64,000 bases of DNA from CAVVFX01 sp963747535. Its GTDB lineage: Bacteria; Acidobacteriota; Terriglobia; Bryobacterales; Bryobacteraceae. The translations under genes and the position numbers were made by a program. Location of the stretch: NCBI GenBank assembly GCA_963747535.1, contig CAVVFX010000014.1, forward strand, positions 35,554 to 99,553, in the 5' to 3' direction. Positions within the stretch are counted from its first letter, which is position 1. Each line of letters starts with the position of its first letter. This document shows positions 1-9,477 of this stretch, one piece after another. Under the pieces are notes generated by a model, which saw nothing but the letters and a program-made list of their open reading frames with translations, searched no databases and had not been told where the DNA came from.

Positions 1-36
1 GAGCGTGTACTGCCATGCCTTTAGTTTAGCAGCGTC

Positions 37-102
37 GTCCGTTGTCCGTTGTCCGTTACGCGACAACGGACGACGGACGACGGACAACGGACAACGGATA
101 AC
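37..102. repeat. Heptamer repeats in opposed orientation forming a hairpin
   Basis: Three head-to-tail GTCCGTT heptamers (37-57) are followed, after an ACGCGAC spacer, by five heptamers in the opposite orientation (AACGGAC or GACGGAC type, 65-99). The two arms can pair into a long hairpin. It lies directly beyond the stop of the leftward DUF4159 gene, so it could help end transcription, although there is no U-tract. The same NTCCGTY unit recurs at 42805-42846. Confidence 0.75.
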
Positions 103-105
103 TCT

Positions 106-942
106 TCAGTGCGTCATCGAGTAGATGATGTAGTTGATCCCATAGCGGTAGGCTAGCGTCGTCATCGCTTCCGGGTATTCCGGCACGTCGGCGAATTCCC
201 AGGCGTCTCCCACGTCGGTGTCGTAGTTGATGGCGACTACCATGCGGTGCTTGTCGTCATACATTGCGCGCCAGGCAGGCGCCGTCCCGACCGGCTGTTG
301 CACGACAATCCCTCCTCCGGGTCCTCTCCGCAAGTGACGGGAGCCGGGGATGAAGGTGCGATCCTTTTCCTGGATATCGTAGAGCACGTGCATGACTGAA
401 TCGGCTTCGGAGATGTCGTTGATGGCGCGCTTCGGCAGGACGCGATCCATGGTCTGTTTGAAGACTTCCCATTGGTCCTCGCCCCAGAAGTCATCTACAA
501 CCAGGAAGCCGCCCCGCAGCAGATATTCGCGCAGGCGCGAGGTTTCGGCATCGGATAAGCCCCACCAGCCGGTCTGGGTAGCGTAGACCCAGGGATTGTC
601 GAACAGCCGGTCATCGGTCAGCCGCATGTGGAGCGGTTCGCCCGTGTCGATCCGGGTGAGCCGCTGGATGCCGGTTGTAAAGTGGTCGTCGGCTTCGGGC
701 CAGTCGACCAGCCACCAACCGTCTCCGGTCCCGGACCGGGAGGCGAAGCCGAAGCCCCGGTGGTATTGCGGCAGGTCAGTGTACTCCAGCCGGATGAAGT
801 GGAAGTCGGCTTTCGATGCGAAGGCAGGACGCGGTCCGCTTTCCTCGTGCTGACCGATCCCGAAGCGTTGAGCCATCCCTGCGACCGCCATCAACAGCAG
901 CGCGGTCAGGATCCAGGCGAACTTTCTGGAGGAACTCAACAC
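106..942 (-). CDS. DUF4159 family secreted protein
   Basis: The product has 278 residues. An N-terminal hydrophobic stretch after SSSRK, at about residues 8-24, looks like a signal peptide or anchor. The rest matches DUF4159 as I know it: an opening FHFIRLEYTD strand, the FDNPWVYATQTGWW segment, LREYLLRGGFLVVDDFW in the middle, and a YRYGINYIIYSMTH end. The fold is thought to be glutaminase-amidotransferase-like, and the biochemical role is unknown; in many bacteria it neighbours MoxR/BatA-type genes, which are absent here. The gene stands alone. Its stop is followed at once by the heptamer hairpin at 37-102. Confidence 0.8.
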   Translation of the reverse strand: MLSSSRKFAWILTALLLMAVAGMAQRFGIGQHEESGPRPAFASKADFHFIRLEYTDLPQYHRGFGFASRSGTGDGWWLVDWPEADDHFTTGIQRLTRIDTGEPLHMRLTDDRLFDNPWVYATQTGWWGLSDAETSRLREYLLRGGFLVVDDFWGEDQWEVFKQTMDRVLPKRAINDISEADSVMHVLYDIQEKDRTFIPGSRHLRRGPGGGIVVQQPVGTAPAWRAMYDDKHRMVVAINYDTDVGDAWEFADVPEYPEAMTTLAYRYGINYIIYSMTH

Positions 943-1046
943 CCTCAGAGTAACCCGAAATTCGGGAGGCGAACCCGGCGGTCATCGGCAGACTAAGCCG
1001 TCTGCACCGCGGAGATGCATAGCCGCAACCCACCATCATAAGTAAA

Positions 1047-1093
1047 CGGCTGCTCCTCAGCCGGGCAGACCACAAACACCGATAGTCCGCCCA
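1047..1093. repeat. REP-like two-hairpin repeat, copy A
   Basis: This is a degenerate copy of a dispersed element seen also at 33654, 35726 and 52477. A short GGCTGC...CAGCC hairpin is followed by GGGCAGACC, an A-rich loop ending in CGAT, and AGTCCGCCC as the second arm. It lies between the DUF4159 and chromate transporter genes. See the finding on the family. Confidence 0.6.
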
Positions 1094-1124
1094 ACGGCGC
1101 GGTTGACGACTTATTCACCGCTTT

Positions 1125-1652
1125 CTAACTCAAGGAATCTAGACCGCCCGAAATAAGACTGACGACGGCTGCACCTGCCATGACCCAGAAGGTGTCGATG
1201 CGGGTAAACGCGATCAGCAGGAACGATGCAAGGGCGATAGCGGCAGGAACCCATCCTGTAACCGCATCACGCGCCAGCGGTACGGTAGCCGATATGATGA
1301 GTGCGGCAGCCGCGATCGAGACTCCCTGAATCGCACCTTTGACACGCGGTTGCTCCGCCCGCTTGCCGACATAGCGCAAGAGTGGAAGGATCAGGAACGC
1401 GGGCGTAATCATGGCGAAATAGCCGGCGAGCGCCCCTGGTACACCATCGACGAAATAGCCGACACTGACGAGGTAAAGGCCATTGGGTCCGGGAGCGGTG
1501 CGGCCGGCGGCTACGGCTGCGTTCAATTGCCAGTCGGTCAGGACATGCCGGGTTTCCACGAGGTCCTGTCGCACTACGGGCAACGACGTCAAGCCGCTGA
1601 AGGAGGTTAACGTGGCCTTCACCAGGTATAGATAAAGGATGAAGCAGTTCAT
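1125..1652 (-). CDS. Chromate transporter, second half (ChrA family)
   Basis: The product has 175 residues when started at MNCFILYLYL. That ATG overlaps the stop of the upstream half by four bases (TCAT on the plus strand, 1649-1652), which indicates translational coupling; a longer upstream reading frame overlaps the partner gene and is not needed. The protein is mostly hydrophobic with about five membrane segments. It contains TAPGPNGLYLVSVGYF, the CHR-domain PGPN motif. Split ChrA proteins of about 180 residues each work as pairs in the inner membrane, moving chromate or sulfate-like anions by proton coupling. This half carries the sequence matching the second repeat of full-length ChrA. 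Substrate is inferred from the family only. Confidence 0.8.
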   Translation of the reverse strand: MNCFILYLYLVKATLTSFSGLTSLPVVRQDLVETRHVLTDWQLNAAVAAGRTAPGPNGLYLVSVGYFVDGVPGALAGYFAMITPAFLILPLLRYVGKRAEQPRVKGAIQGVSIAAAALIISATVPLARDAVTGWVPAAIALASFLLIAFTRIDTFWVMAGAAVVSLISGGLDSLS

Positions 1653-2185
1653 GCCTTCCACAAGGCTCCCGCGAGCGCCGCAAGTCCCAGAACCTGTATG
1701 GGCGTCAGGGCGAAATGCAGCGCCAGGACCAGCGAGGCTCCGAAAAGGACTGCGGCGCGAAGCCACCGGCTGCGTTGGAAATGAGGCTTGAGAAGACTAA
1801 ACGCCGCGACGGCCATCAAGCCGGTGGCCGCTGCCAGCATTCCGCCGATTGCGGTCATGGCCCAGGGATTGTGGCGCCAGGCCAGGTAGCCCGCGGTCAA
1901 AATCATGACCATTACCGACGAGGGAAATGAGGCGCCCACGACCGCGAGGACGGCTCCGAATCCGCCGAGGACCATCCAACCCGTTCCCGCGCAAAATGCC
2001 AGAATGTTGGTGCCGGGCGTGGCGCGCGCCAGCGCATACACGAGACCAACCTGTTCCCGGTCCACCCACTTCCTTTCAAATAGCTTCCCTTGCAGCGCGG
2101 CCATGGTGGGATCGCCACCGCCGAAAGTCGTGTTGCCGATTCGCGTGTAGAGCCACAAGAGGCTGGTCCAGTTGGCGCGTTGCAT
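1649..2185 (-). CDS. Chromate transporter, first half (ChrA family)
   Basis: The product has 178 residues. Near the N terminus it has IGNTTFGGGDPTMAAL, the FGGG signature of the CHR family, and then ATPGTNILAFCAGTGW, the counterpart of the PGPN motif, followed by three or four hydrophobic segments. It is the promoter-proximal member of a two-gene unit, with the second half starting inside its stop codon. Together they would form a heterodimeric anion transporter. No chrB-type regulator is visible nearby. The 5' end lies 131 bp from the divergent dienelactone hydrolase gene, so the two probably share a promoter region. Confidence 0.82.
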   Translation of the reverse strand: MQRANWTSLLWLYTRIGNTTFGGGDPTMAALQGKLFERKWVDREQVGLVYALARATPGTNILAFCAGTGWMVLGGFGAVLAVVGASFPSSVMVMILTAGYLAWRHNPWAMTAIGGMLAAATGLMAVAAFSLLKPHFQRSRWLRAAVLFGASLVLALHFALTPIQVLGLAALAGALWKA

Positions 2186-2316
2186 TAGTGTACTGTAGCA
2201 ATCCGGTCAGCCAAACGGCGCCGCTCAAATCCTCAAATCGCATGGACCGAGTGGGTATAATAGCCCGATACGGCTGCGATTCCAGTGCGCAGGCCGGGCT
2301 GCGATGAGGAGGGAAT

Positions 2317-3180
2317 ATGTGTGATCAGGATCATTTCGAAAAAGACAGGCAAGAGTACGAGTCTCTTGGTTTAGTGACACGCAAACAGTTTGGTGTCATG
2401 TTGGGAGCAGGCGTTGCGATGATGCTACCGCGAGCCGCTAACGCGGTTACAGTCATAGAAACCGACGTGAACATAACGACGCCGGACGGCGCCGCTGACT
2501 GTTACTTCGTGCATCCGGCGAGCGGCTCCGCTCCGGGAGTGCTGGTGTGGCCAGACATCTTCGGGCTGCGACCGGCGTTCCGCCAGATGGGCAAACGGCT
2601 CGCCGAATCGGGATATGCGGTGCTCGTCGTGAATCCTTTCTACCGCGTCAAGAAAGCCCCAACGGCGCAAGCAGGTGGCGCAACTCCAATCGAGGAGTTA
2701 ATGCCGCTGGCGCGAGCTCTGAACGAGACGACCCACATGACGGACGCCAAAGCGTTCGTCGGGTGGCTGGACGGGCAAACGCCGGTTGCCAAGAACCGGA
2801 AGATCGGCACACAGGGCTATTGCATGGGCGGCCCGATCGCGTTTCGTACCGCGGCCGCCGCGCCTGATCGTGTCGGAGCGGTCGCCTCATTCCATGGCGG
2901 CGGACTCGTGACCGAGGCGCCAAACAGTCCGCACCTTCAGGCCGCGAAGACCAAGGCGCAGTTCCTCGTCGCAATCGCAGACAATGACGACAAGCGGTCG
3001 CCCAACGACAAGACTGTACTTAAAGAAACGTTTGCTAAGGCAAACCTGACTGCGGAGATCGAAGTATACGCCGGCGCCGCGCATGGCTGGTGCCCCCCGG
3101 ATTCGCGGGTCTACAACGAGCCTCAGGCCGAGAAGGCATGGAGCCGCTTGCTCGTCCTGTACGGAAAAGCGTTGGCCTGA
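2317..3180 (+). CDS. Dienelactone hydrolase family protein, exported
   Basis: The product has 287 residues. The start is supported by a GGAGG seven bases upstream of the ATG. After about 16 residues comes TRKQFGVMLGAGVAMMLP, an RK-type Tat-like or Sec signal that ends at AANA. The mature part is an alpha/beta hydrolase with the dienelactone hydrolase nucleophile elbow GYCMGG (Cys nucleophile), a later Asp (NDDKRSP region) and His in AAHGW, giving the Cys-Asp-His triad. Classical members open cyclic dienelactones in chlorocatechol degradation; many paralogues have unknown ester substrates. No aromatic pathway genes are next to it, so the substrate is open. Confidence 0.85.
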   Translation: MCDQDHFEKDRQEYESLGLVTRKQFGVMLGAGVAMMLPRAANAVTVIETDVNITTPDGAADCYFVHPASGSAPGVLVWPDIFGLRPAFRQMGKRLAESGYAVLVVNPFYRVKKAPTAQAGGATPIEELMPLARALNETTHMTDAKAFVGWLDGQTPVAKNRKIGTQGYCMGGPIAFRTAAAAPDRVGAVASFHGGGLVTEAPNSPHLQAAKTKAQFLVAIADNDDKRSPNDKTVLKETFAKANLTAEIEVYAGAAHGWCPPDSRVYNEPQAEKAWSRLLVLYGKALA

Positions 3181-3235
3181 ACGTTGGCGACGCAATTGCT
3201 GCGCGCTGGCGTGGACATAAATGGTACCCGTAGGA

Positions 3236-6200
3236 TTACCGCTTCCGCACTTCCAGCTCCACCGGCCGGGCTATCGACCCCACCGCGGGGTCATAGTATT
3301 CATACACCCGCGACAGCAACGTCCGCGCGCTAATCGGATACTTGGCCCGCAAACGGAATTTCAGCGTCACCGTCGACCCTGCACCCATCGAATCGAAGTA
3401 CAGAATCGCCTGCGTAGCCGTCAAGCTGAACTTCTCCAGACGCCCACCCTTCTGACCCGCAGTCTTCTCCTGGAACGACTGCAGATCCTCGCTCAGCAGA
3501 TCGAATCCCGGCGGAATCCCCAGATCCACCATCACCATGTTGGCGGACTTGTCCAGATTGTTCTTCACGGTCGCGGTGGCTGTAGCGATGTCGTCCTGCG
3601 CCAGGCGCTCGCGGTCGTACGCCACATCAATGGACAGCGCCTCTTTAGCATTTTTCCCGGTCCAGGGAATGAAGTAGCGTCCCACCACCTGGTACGCCAG
3701 CCCGCCCTTGCCGTCGAAGCGAATCCCCACCGTGTTAGCCTTGGCGTCGATGCCCTTCAGTACAAACTGATGCAATAGGTCATTGTTATCGGGCGTGAGC
3801 GTGAGTTTCTCAACCGGCTTTCCGTTGAGCGTGACCTCCAGCGTGCCGCGCACGTCGGCCGCGCCCTTCTCGGTGGAAAGCAGCAGCGCCCGTAGCGCCA
3901 TGATTGTGGCTTGCGTGGTGCCCCAGGTCCCCGACGCGTCCTTCTTCGAAGCGATATAGCTGAGCGCCTTGGTCGCCGTGCCCGATGCTTCGCCCCACTT
4001 CAGCAGTGCCTGGACGGCCAATCCTGTTGTCTCTACGGCGGCGCTCTCACCCCTTGCAAACACGCCGGTCTCTTCCACGTTCCACCAGGCTTTATCGTCT
4101 TTCTCGACCCGCGCATCCAGCAGAAGTTGCATCGCGTGTCGCGTGAAGTCGCGATCCTTGCCGTAATCAGCGGCGAAGTTGGCGATTACTGCCAGCGTGT
4201 ACGCGTCGGCCTTGGCGTCCATATGCTGCGCTACATACTGCCGCGCCTTCTCCACCGCCGGCCCCTGATAGCCCGTATTCCGAAGCGACCACGCAATGTA
4301 AGACGTGATGCGCAGCACGTCCGAGTTGTACCGGTTGGTCGCGCCTTCGTTAATGAATTCGGTGTCCGGCTTCCAGCTTCCATCCGCCTGTTGCTGGGTG
4401 GCCAGCCACTCTTGCGTTCGGTGGATTACTTTCGGATCGACGTCGTGAACTTTCGACATATCGAAGAATTCCATCAGGCCGTAAGATGTCAGGATCTTAT
4501 TCGCCGGCGCTCTCCCGAACCACGAGAATCCTCCGCCTGGAACTTCAAATGTCAAAAGCCGCTGATAGCCGTTGCCAATGTATCCTTCTGCCTTGGCATG
4601 GACCTCGGGGGTGAGTTTGTTAATCCGCTTCATATAATCGAGCGCCAGCACGTTGGGATAAGTACTCGACGACGTCTGCTCGAAGCAGCCGCCCGGCATC
4701 CGCAGGATCGCGTCCATCCCCTCCACCACCTGGCTCAGCGGACCGGGATACAGCCGCACCAGGATCTTGCTCGCATCCGGGATCGAAGCCATGGGAAAGC
4801 TCACCTGGTGTTGGACCGTATTCTCCAAACGCCCGTTGAACACCTCCGTCTGTTCGCGTCCATCGGGAATCACTTCGATCTCTCGAACCACGATGTCCGC
4901 GCGCCCGTCCATATTGGCCGCGAGTGTCAGTTTGAACTTGCCGATGCGTTTGGCTTCCAGCGTAAACTGCGCTCCGCCGACGCGTCCCGATTCGACCGAC
5001 AAGTTCTTCTCCGCAACGTCATCCACCAGCCGGAACCAGTCGTCCGTCTGCAGTTTCAACTTGATGTCGCCGCGCGCCCCCGAGTAGTTGTACGCAGCCA
5101 CCGGAATCGAGACGCGATCGCCCTGCGTCAGCGTGACGGGCAGGTCGAGGTCCACGAAGAAATCCTGGAAGACCTTCAGGCTCGACGTGCCGCTGCCCAG
5201 CGCGCCATGAGTAGTCGATGCTATCATCGCCATCCGCCACGTAGTGATGGAGTCGGCCATGGGAATCGTGATGCTGGCGCGTCCGTCGGCATCGGTGATG
5301 ATCTCCGGATTGATATAAAGAGCCTCAGGGAAGTACGACCTGACCCGCGCAGCCGGCACCTCGGGCTCCTTCGCGAGCGTTCCGGTGCTGACCGCGTTTA
5401 TGCTCGCCCGCGCCTTGAATGCCATAGCCTCCGGCGCTGGGGCAGCAACCATGTCAGCCATCATGGCGCGCGTGAAGGTACCGGACAGTCCGGCAGAAGG
5501 CTGGAAGAGAAGCGCTGCGTTCTGGGCCGTCACCATTACCGCCTCGGTCACCGACCCCACCGTCAGCGTCGCCGACAATACTGCACGGTCTCGAACTTGA
5601 AGCGTGAATTTCCGACTGGCAATCTCAAACCCCATCGCGGACATTTGGACCTCATAGTCGCCCGCGGGAAGAGCAGCTAAATTGAACTGCCCCGTGGCAT
5701 CCGAGTTAGCCGTCCGCTTGCTTCCGCTCGACACCTGGCGCAACAAAATACTGGCCCGTGACACACCCGCGCCCGTCTGATCCGTAACCTTGCCGGAGAC
5801 GTCCGCGCGCCCGTTGAACGGACCTCGATCGTGCTCGATGTTGACCGCGATGGTGCCGGCAGTCGGACGTCCCATTACCTTGTCTGTCCGCACCTCCAGA
5901 TAGCTCGACAAATCGTCCGCGGAATCGAAGCGTTTATCGGGACCCGCACTACGCACCAGGTAGTAATTCTGCTGCCGCCCCCAAGGCGCTCTTTCCACCC
6001 GCACGCTGGTCTCCCACGCATCGCGCGTTCCCGGCGCGGCGGCTTTGCTGACTCGCGCCATCACCTTGATCAAATCGCCGCCTTCGGAATTCTGCGCATA
6101 AGCCCGGCTCAGCACCGCAGCCAGTTCCCGAACCTGTTTCTGGAAATGCGCCTGATAGCGTCCATAATATTCGCCATACTTCACCTGCGACACGGTGCGC

Positions 6201-8446
6201 CCGATCTCCGTTTCGAACTTGTTCCGGCTCACGACCTCCGTCGCGGAGAACAACGCGCGCGCCGCCCGGTCATGCTGATCGAGTCTCGTCACATTCACGA
6301 CATCCGGCATGCCGATCGAGTGTATCTCGTAGCGCGGCTTCATCACTTCCTGCTCCAGATAGAAGAACACCTTGGCAAAGCCCGGCTGCTTTTCCGCCAG
6401 GGCAAACACGGCCTCGTCGACTACCTGAAGCCCCAATGCTGCCTGCACGCCTTCTCCGTGCGAATTCGTCACGCGGAACCGCACCCTCGCTTCGTCTCCA
6501 GGCTTGTAGCTCGCGGAATTTGCGGACGCCTCGATCTTGAGCTCATCCGCCGGTTGCACGAAAACCAGCCGGTGGTCGCCGGCCGGACGCGCGTCGCTTC
6601 CGAACAAATACGCGTTGAAATCGAGCGTGCCCGCGAGGTCGGGCGTGGCGGTCAGCGCCAGCTGAGCCTGACCATTCACGATATCCACGTCGCGCGTGAG
6701 CACGGTTTGTCCATCTTTCACGACATCGATATACGCGGTGCCGCGCGGTTTCGTCGAGAATACGCGAAGCTCGATGCGATCTCCGGCGCGATACACCGCG
6801 CGCTCCGTACGCAGCAGGATCTGATCCGAACCGTCGCGCACGTCGAGGCGCAGGGAACTCGACGCGTGATTGCCTTGCTTGTCCCGCGCGTCGATGTCCA
6901 GTTTCTCAGCCGCCCCGGCTCGAATGCGAATGACCGCGATGCCGCCCTCATCGGTGCTGACATTCTGCTCAGGATTTCCCGCGGCGCGAACCCGCACATC
7001 CGCCGCGGCCGGTGTCCCGTCCGGATAAGCAGTCAGGATGAAAACCTGGTTCTCCAGATTGGCTGCGAGCGTGCCTCCTTCGGGAACGGCGGTGATGATG
7101 AATGGATTCTCGCTCACCGTGACAGGCTCGCCGCGAGTCTCCGCATGTCCCGCGGAATCCTTCACCGTAGCCTCGATCAGCACGCGCGCCGCACCCTGAC
7201 TCAACGGCCGTCCCGCGAAATACTTCGGCAGCTGAAGGTCGAAGCGATACGTTCCGTCGCCGTCCGACTTGCCATGCACCGACCCGACGTCAAACTGCGT
7301 GACGTCCATGCCGGACCCTTTGACAGTGACCTCAGCTCCGTCCACCGCCTTCCCGAAAAAGTAATTGCATCGGACCGTCCCCGTCACATGGTCGCCGGGC
7401 CGGTAGCCGCGTTTTGCCGAACCCGAAAAGTCGAGCGCCACTTTGAATTTGGGCAGGACGTACCGCTCAACATTCAATGCGATTTCCGCAGTCTGGCCAC
7501 CCGCGTCCATCAAAGCCTTCAGATGATACGCGCCCAGGTTTACTTCATCCGCTAAACCAAATTCGGCCGACGCGACGCCGAACTTATCAGTCTGGGTGGC
7601 CTTCTTGAACACCTTATTGCCGCGCGGATCCTCCGCTTCGAATGTCAGCTTTCGTCCCGCCGCGGCTTCGTGATTCGAGCGATCGAGCGCCAGCGCCCGC
7701 ACATGAATCGTCTGGCCCGGTTGATAAATCGGCTTCTCCGTGGTCAATAGAACGGAGACTTTGTCTTCGAGGCGAACCTGCTCGGTGAACTCCGTCGAAC
7801 CGATCGGCGTATCCACCACGTAACGTAGCGGAAAACTGCCCACGACGCCTGCCGGAAAACGGAACTGCGCCTCGGTAGTACCCCGCCCATTCAATTTCCC
7901 CGCGAAGAGCGTGCGCGATTTCTTGTCGGCCGCCACCAGTTCAATGCGCAGCGAGCTGGTGCCCGGAATGGCTTCATTCTTCGAATCCGTCACCACTACG
8001 CGAATCCCTGCCGCCCCTCCCGTCAAATAGGATTGCTGGCCCAGGATGTGAATCACGGGCGTGCGCAGGATCTGCGAGATCGACTCCGTGCCTTCCACGG
8101 ATTCGGCCTTTCCGTCGCTATAGACGAAGCGATAGCGTAGGCGCTGCCATACCAGGTCGTCTGCTCCGACCGCCCTGGACAGCTTGAGGTCCTCCTGCCA
8201 CCAACCCTTTCCGTCGTTCGCGTTCACTGCGCTTTGCGTACGTCCCAGGACCTGGTCGTCGGGATCCAGAACCTCCACGGTCAGTTGTCCGGCGCCGGGT
8301 TGAGTCGCGTTATAAGGAATAGTGCAGTGCAGGACGCCGTGCGAATAAGTCGTCACAGGCAGTCCGCTTTTTCCCTCCTGGCCGGTCAGTACTATTGCGA
8401 GAACAACCGGGAGTGAAAAAAGCAGCAATCGATGGTCGGTTTTCAT
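3236..8446 (-). CDS. Alpha-2-macroglobulin family protein with inserted carboxypeptidase-regulatory domain
   Basis: The product has 1736 residues and an N-terminal signal segment (LLLFSLPVVLAIVLTG) without a lipobox Cys. The middle N-terminal part has macroglobulin MG2-like sequence (TEKPIYQPGQTIHVRALALD). An A2M domain starts near residue 1035 (EALYINPEIITDADGR). The thioester motif GCFEQ has its Cys at residue 1254, followed by the alpha-alpha toroid. Such proteins trap proteases by thioester chemistry after bait cleavage; bacterial ones are periplasmic. Unlike the common arrangement there is no pbpC beside it. Unusually, residues about 880-965 form a carboxypeptidase-regulatory (CarboxypepD_reg) domain (VSGKVTDQTGAGV) followed by GSVTEAVMVTAQ, a segment typical of acidobacterial TonB-dependent receptors, in the position of the bait region. 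Confidence 0.9.
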   Translation of the reverse strand: MKTDHRLLLFSLPVVLAIVLTGQEGKSGLPVTTYSHGVLHCTIPYNATQPGAGQLTVEVLDPDDQVLGRTQSAVNANDGKGWWQEDLKLSRAVGADDLVWQRLRYRFVYSDGKAESVEGTESISQILRTPVIHILGQQSYLTGGAAGIRVVVTDSKNEAIPGTSSLRIELVAADKKSRTLFAGKLNGRGTTEAQFRFPAGVVGSFPLRYVVDTPIGSTEFTEQVRLEDKVSVLLTTEKPIYQPGQTIHVRALALDRSNHEAAAGRKLTFEAEDPRGNKVFKKATQTDKFGVASAEFGLADEVNLGAYHLKALMDAGGQTAEIALNVERYVLPKFKVALDFSGSAKRGYRPGDHVTGTVRCNYFFGKAVDGAEVTVKGSGMDVTQFDVGSVHGKSDGDGTYRFDLQLPKYFAGRPLSQGAARVLIEATVKDSAGHAETRGEPVTVSENPFIITAVPEGGTLAANLENQVFILTAYPDGTPAAADVRVRAAGNPEQNVSTDEGGIAVIRIRAGAAEKLDIDARDKQGNHASSSLRLDVRDGSDQILLRTERAVYRAGDRIELRVFSTKPRGTAYIDVVKDGQTVLTRDVDIVNGQAQLALTATPDLAGTLDFNAYLFGSDARPAGDHRLVFVQPADELKIEASANSASYKPGDEARVRFRVTNSHGEGVQAALGLQVVDEAVFALAEKQPGFAKVFFYLEQEVMKPRYEIHSIGMPDVVNVTRLDQHDRAARALFSATEVVSRNKFETEIGRTVSQVKYGEYYGRYQAHFQKQVRELAAVLSRAYAQNSEGGDLIKVMARVSKAAAPGTRDAWETSVRVERAPWGRQQNYYLVRSAGPDKRFDSADDLSSYLEVRTDKVMGRPTAGTIAVNIEHDRGPFNGRADVSGKVTDQTGAGVSRASILLRQVSSGSKRTANSDATGQFNLAALPAGDYEVQMSAMGFEIASRKFTLQVRDRAVLSATLTVGSVTEAVMVTAQNAALLFQPSAGLSGTFTRAMMADMVAAPAPEAMAFKARASINAVSTGTLAKEPEVPAARVRSYFPEALYINPEIITDADGRASITIPMADSITTWRMAMIASTTHGALGSGTSSLKVFQDFFVDLDLPVTLTQGDRVSIPVAAYNYSGARGDIKLKLQTDDWFRLVDDVAEKNLSVESGRVGGAQFTLEAKRIGKFKLTLAANMDGRADIVVREIEVIPDGREQTEVFNGRLENTVQHQVSFPMASIPDASKILVRLYPGPLSQVVEGMDAILRMPGGCFEQTSSSTYPNVLALDYMKRINKLTPEVHAKAEGYIGNGYQRLLTFEVPGGGFSWFGRAPANKILTSYGLMEFFDMSKVHDVDPKVIHRTQEWLATQQQADGSWKPDTEFINEGATNRYNSDVLRITSYIAWSLRNTGYQGPAVEKARQYVAQHMDAKADAYTLAVIANFAADYGKDRDFTRHAMQLLLDARVEKDDKAWWNVEETGVFARGESAAVETTGLAVQALLKWGEASGTATKALSYIASKKDASGTWGTTQATIMALRALLLSTEKGAADVRGTLEVTLNGKPVEKLTLTPDNNDLLHQFVLKGIDAKANTVGIRFDGKGGLAYQVVGRYFIPWTGKNAKEALSIDVAYDRERLAQDDIATATATVKNNLDKSANMVMVDLGIPPGFDLLSEDLQSFQEKTAGQKGGRLEKFSLTATQAILYFDSMGAGSTVTLKFRLRAKYPISARTLLSRVYEYYDPAVGSIARPVELEVRKR

Positions 8447-8520
8447 GGGTACGTCTCCGTCTCATTCAAGAGATGCCGTGACGCACTCATTCCTTGCGCG
8501 GCCGAGTTTTCCGCTCGATA

Positions 8521-9351
8521 TTATTTCTTTTTCTTAGCCGCCGCCGGCTTTACGTCGAGCGGGACAATCAGCTCTTCGGCCGGTATGTCCACCTTGGCGC
8601 CGCTCTTCGGAATGTCGGCTTTGGCTGCCCAGAGAATTCCGTTGATCACCACCTGTCGAAGATCGCGATTGTTCCAATTGCGATAGTAATGGCCTCCGCA
8701 AAAGCCGAATCCGCGACCGCCATCGTCGCGCTGTGTGGCCCACGCGACGACTTCCCGGTTCGGCTCGTTGGGAGGCAGCAAAGCCGTTAGGATCGGAGTG
8801 ACCCGTTTGTCATCCGGCCGGAAACGAATCTTGAAATACCATTCGTCGTCGCCCGCGAATGTATTCCAGCCGCGCGAAATGGGATGCTTGGGGGTCGCTT
8901 GCTTCACGACTACATAATTCACCGGGTTCTGTGAATACCCGGCTTCGTAGTATCCGCCGAGCCACTCCAGGAATTCTTTGCCGCCTTTGTCGCGGGGCAC
9001 TTCGATGGCATAGTGCAGACACGCGAGTCCGACGCCCTTCTTCATCAGCCGGCCGATTTTCTCCAGATGATCGCCCTGGACGATGGGGTGACCCGGACCG
9101 CCGTCCATATAAAATACCAGCGCATTGGCGCCTTCGAAGATCGATTCGTCGGCCGGCCATCCGCCGCGGACGATCTGGGTCTGGACATCCTTGTTGAGCC
9201 TGAGACACCTGTCGAGGATGGTGATCCCGGCGTTGTATTCATGCTCTCCAGGCGGGTGGCTGGGCTTTCCCGCGATGAGCACGATCCTGACCGGGCCGGC
9301 CGCCAGTAGTGTGCAGCAGGATAGTAGAAAAATAGAGATGATTCGATGCAT
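8521..9351 (-). CDS. ThuA-like domain secreted protein
   Basis: The product has 276 residues. A signal peptide (ISIFLLSCCTLLAAG) precedes a ThuA / trehalose-utilization domain: VRIVLIAGKPSHPPGEHEYNAG at the start, ANALVFYMDGG, VGLACLHYAIEVPRDKGG and WATQRDDGGRGFGFCGGHYYRNW. The fold is a class I glutamine-amidotransferase-like one, and family members process modified sugars or accompany Gfo/Idh oxidoreductases. The C terminus is a Lys-rich tail (AAAKKKK). It is 74 bp upstream of the macroglobulin gene on the same strand and could be cotranscribed. The substrate is unknown. Confidence 0.85.
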   Translation of the reverse strand: MHRIISIFLLSCCTLLAAGPVRIVLIAGKPSHPPGEHEYNAGITILDRCLRLNKDVQTQIVRGGWPADESIFEGANALVFYMDGGPGHPIVQGDHLEKIGRLMKKGVGLACLHYAIEVPRDKGGKEFLEWLGGYYEAGYSQNPVNYVVVKQATPKHPISRGWNTFAGDDEWYFKIRFRPDDKRVTPILTALLPPNEPNREVVAWATQRDDGGRGFGFCGGHYYRNWNNRDLRQVVINGILWAAKADIPKSGAKVDIPAEELIVPLDVKPAAAKKKK

Positions 9352-9477
9352 TCCCGCACATTGTAGCGTGCTCCCCTTTGTGTAACAGACTACTAACGAG
9401 GCTCCGCCTCAGACCGACGAGCATGTGGGCGTTGTAAGGCGTCGGCTAGACGCGCATGATCGGCCCGCCGCTACGAG

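Noticed and set aside
3911..7555. Long plus-strand open frames antisense to the macroglobulin gene
   Set aside because: They are shadows of a high-GC gene with strong codon bias; their translations are rich in Arg, His and Pro without domains.
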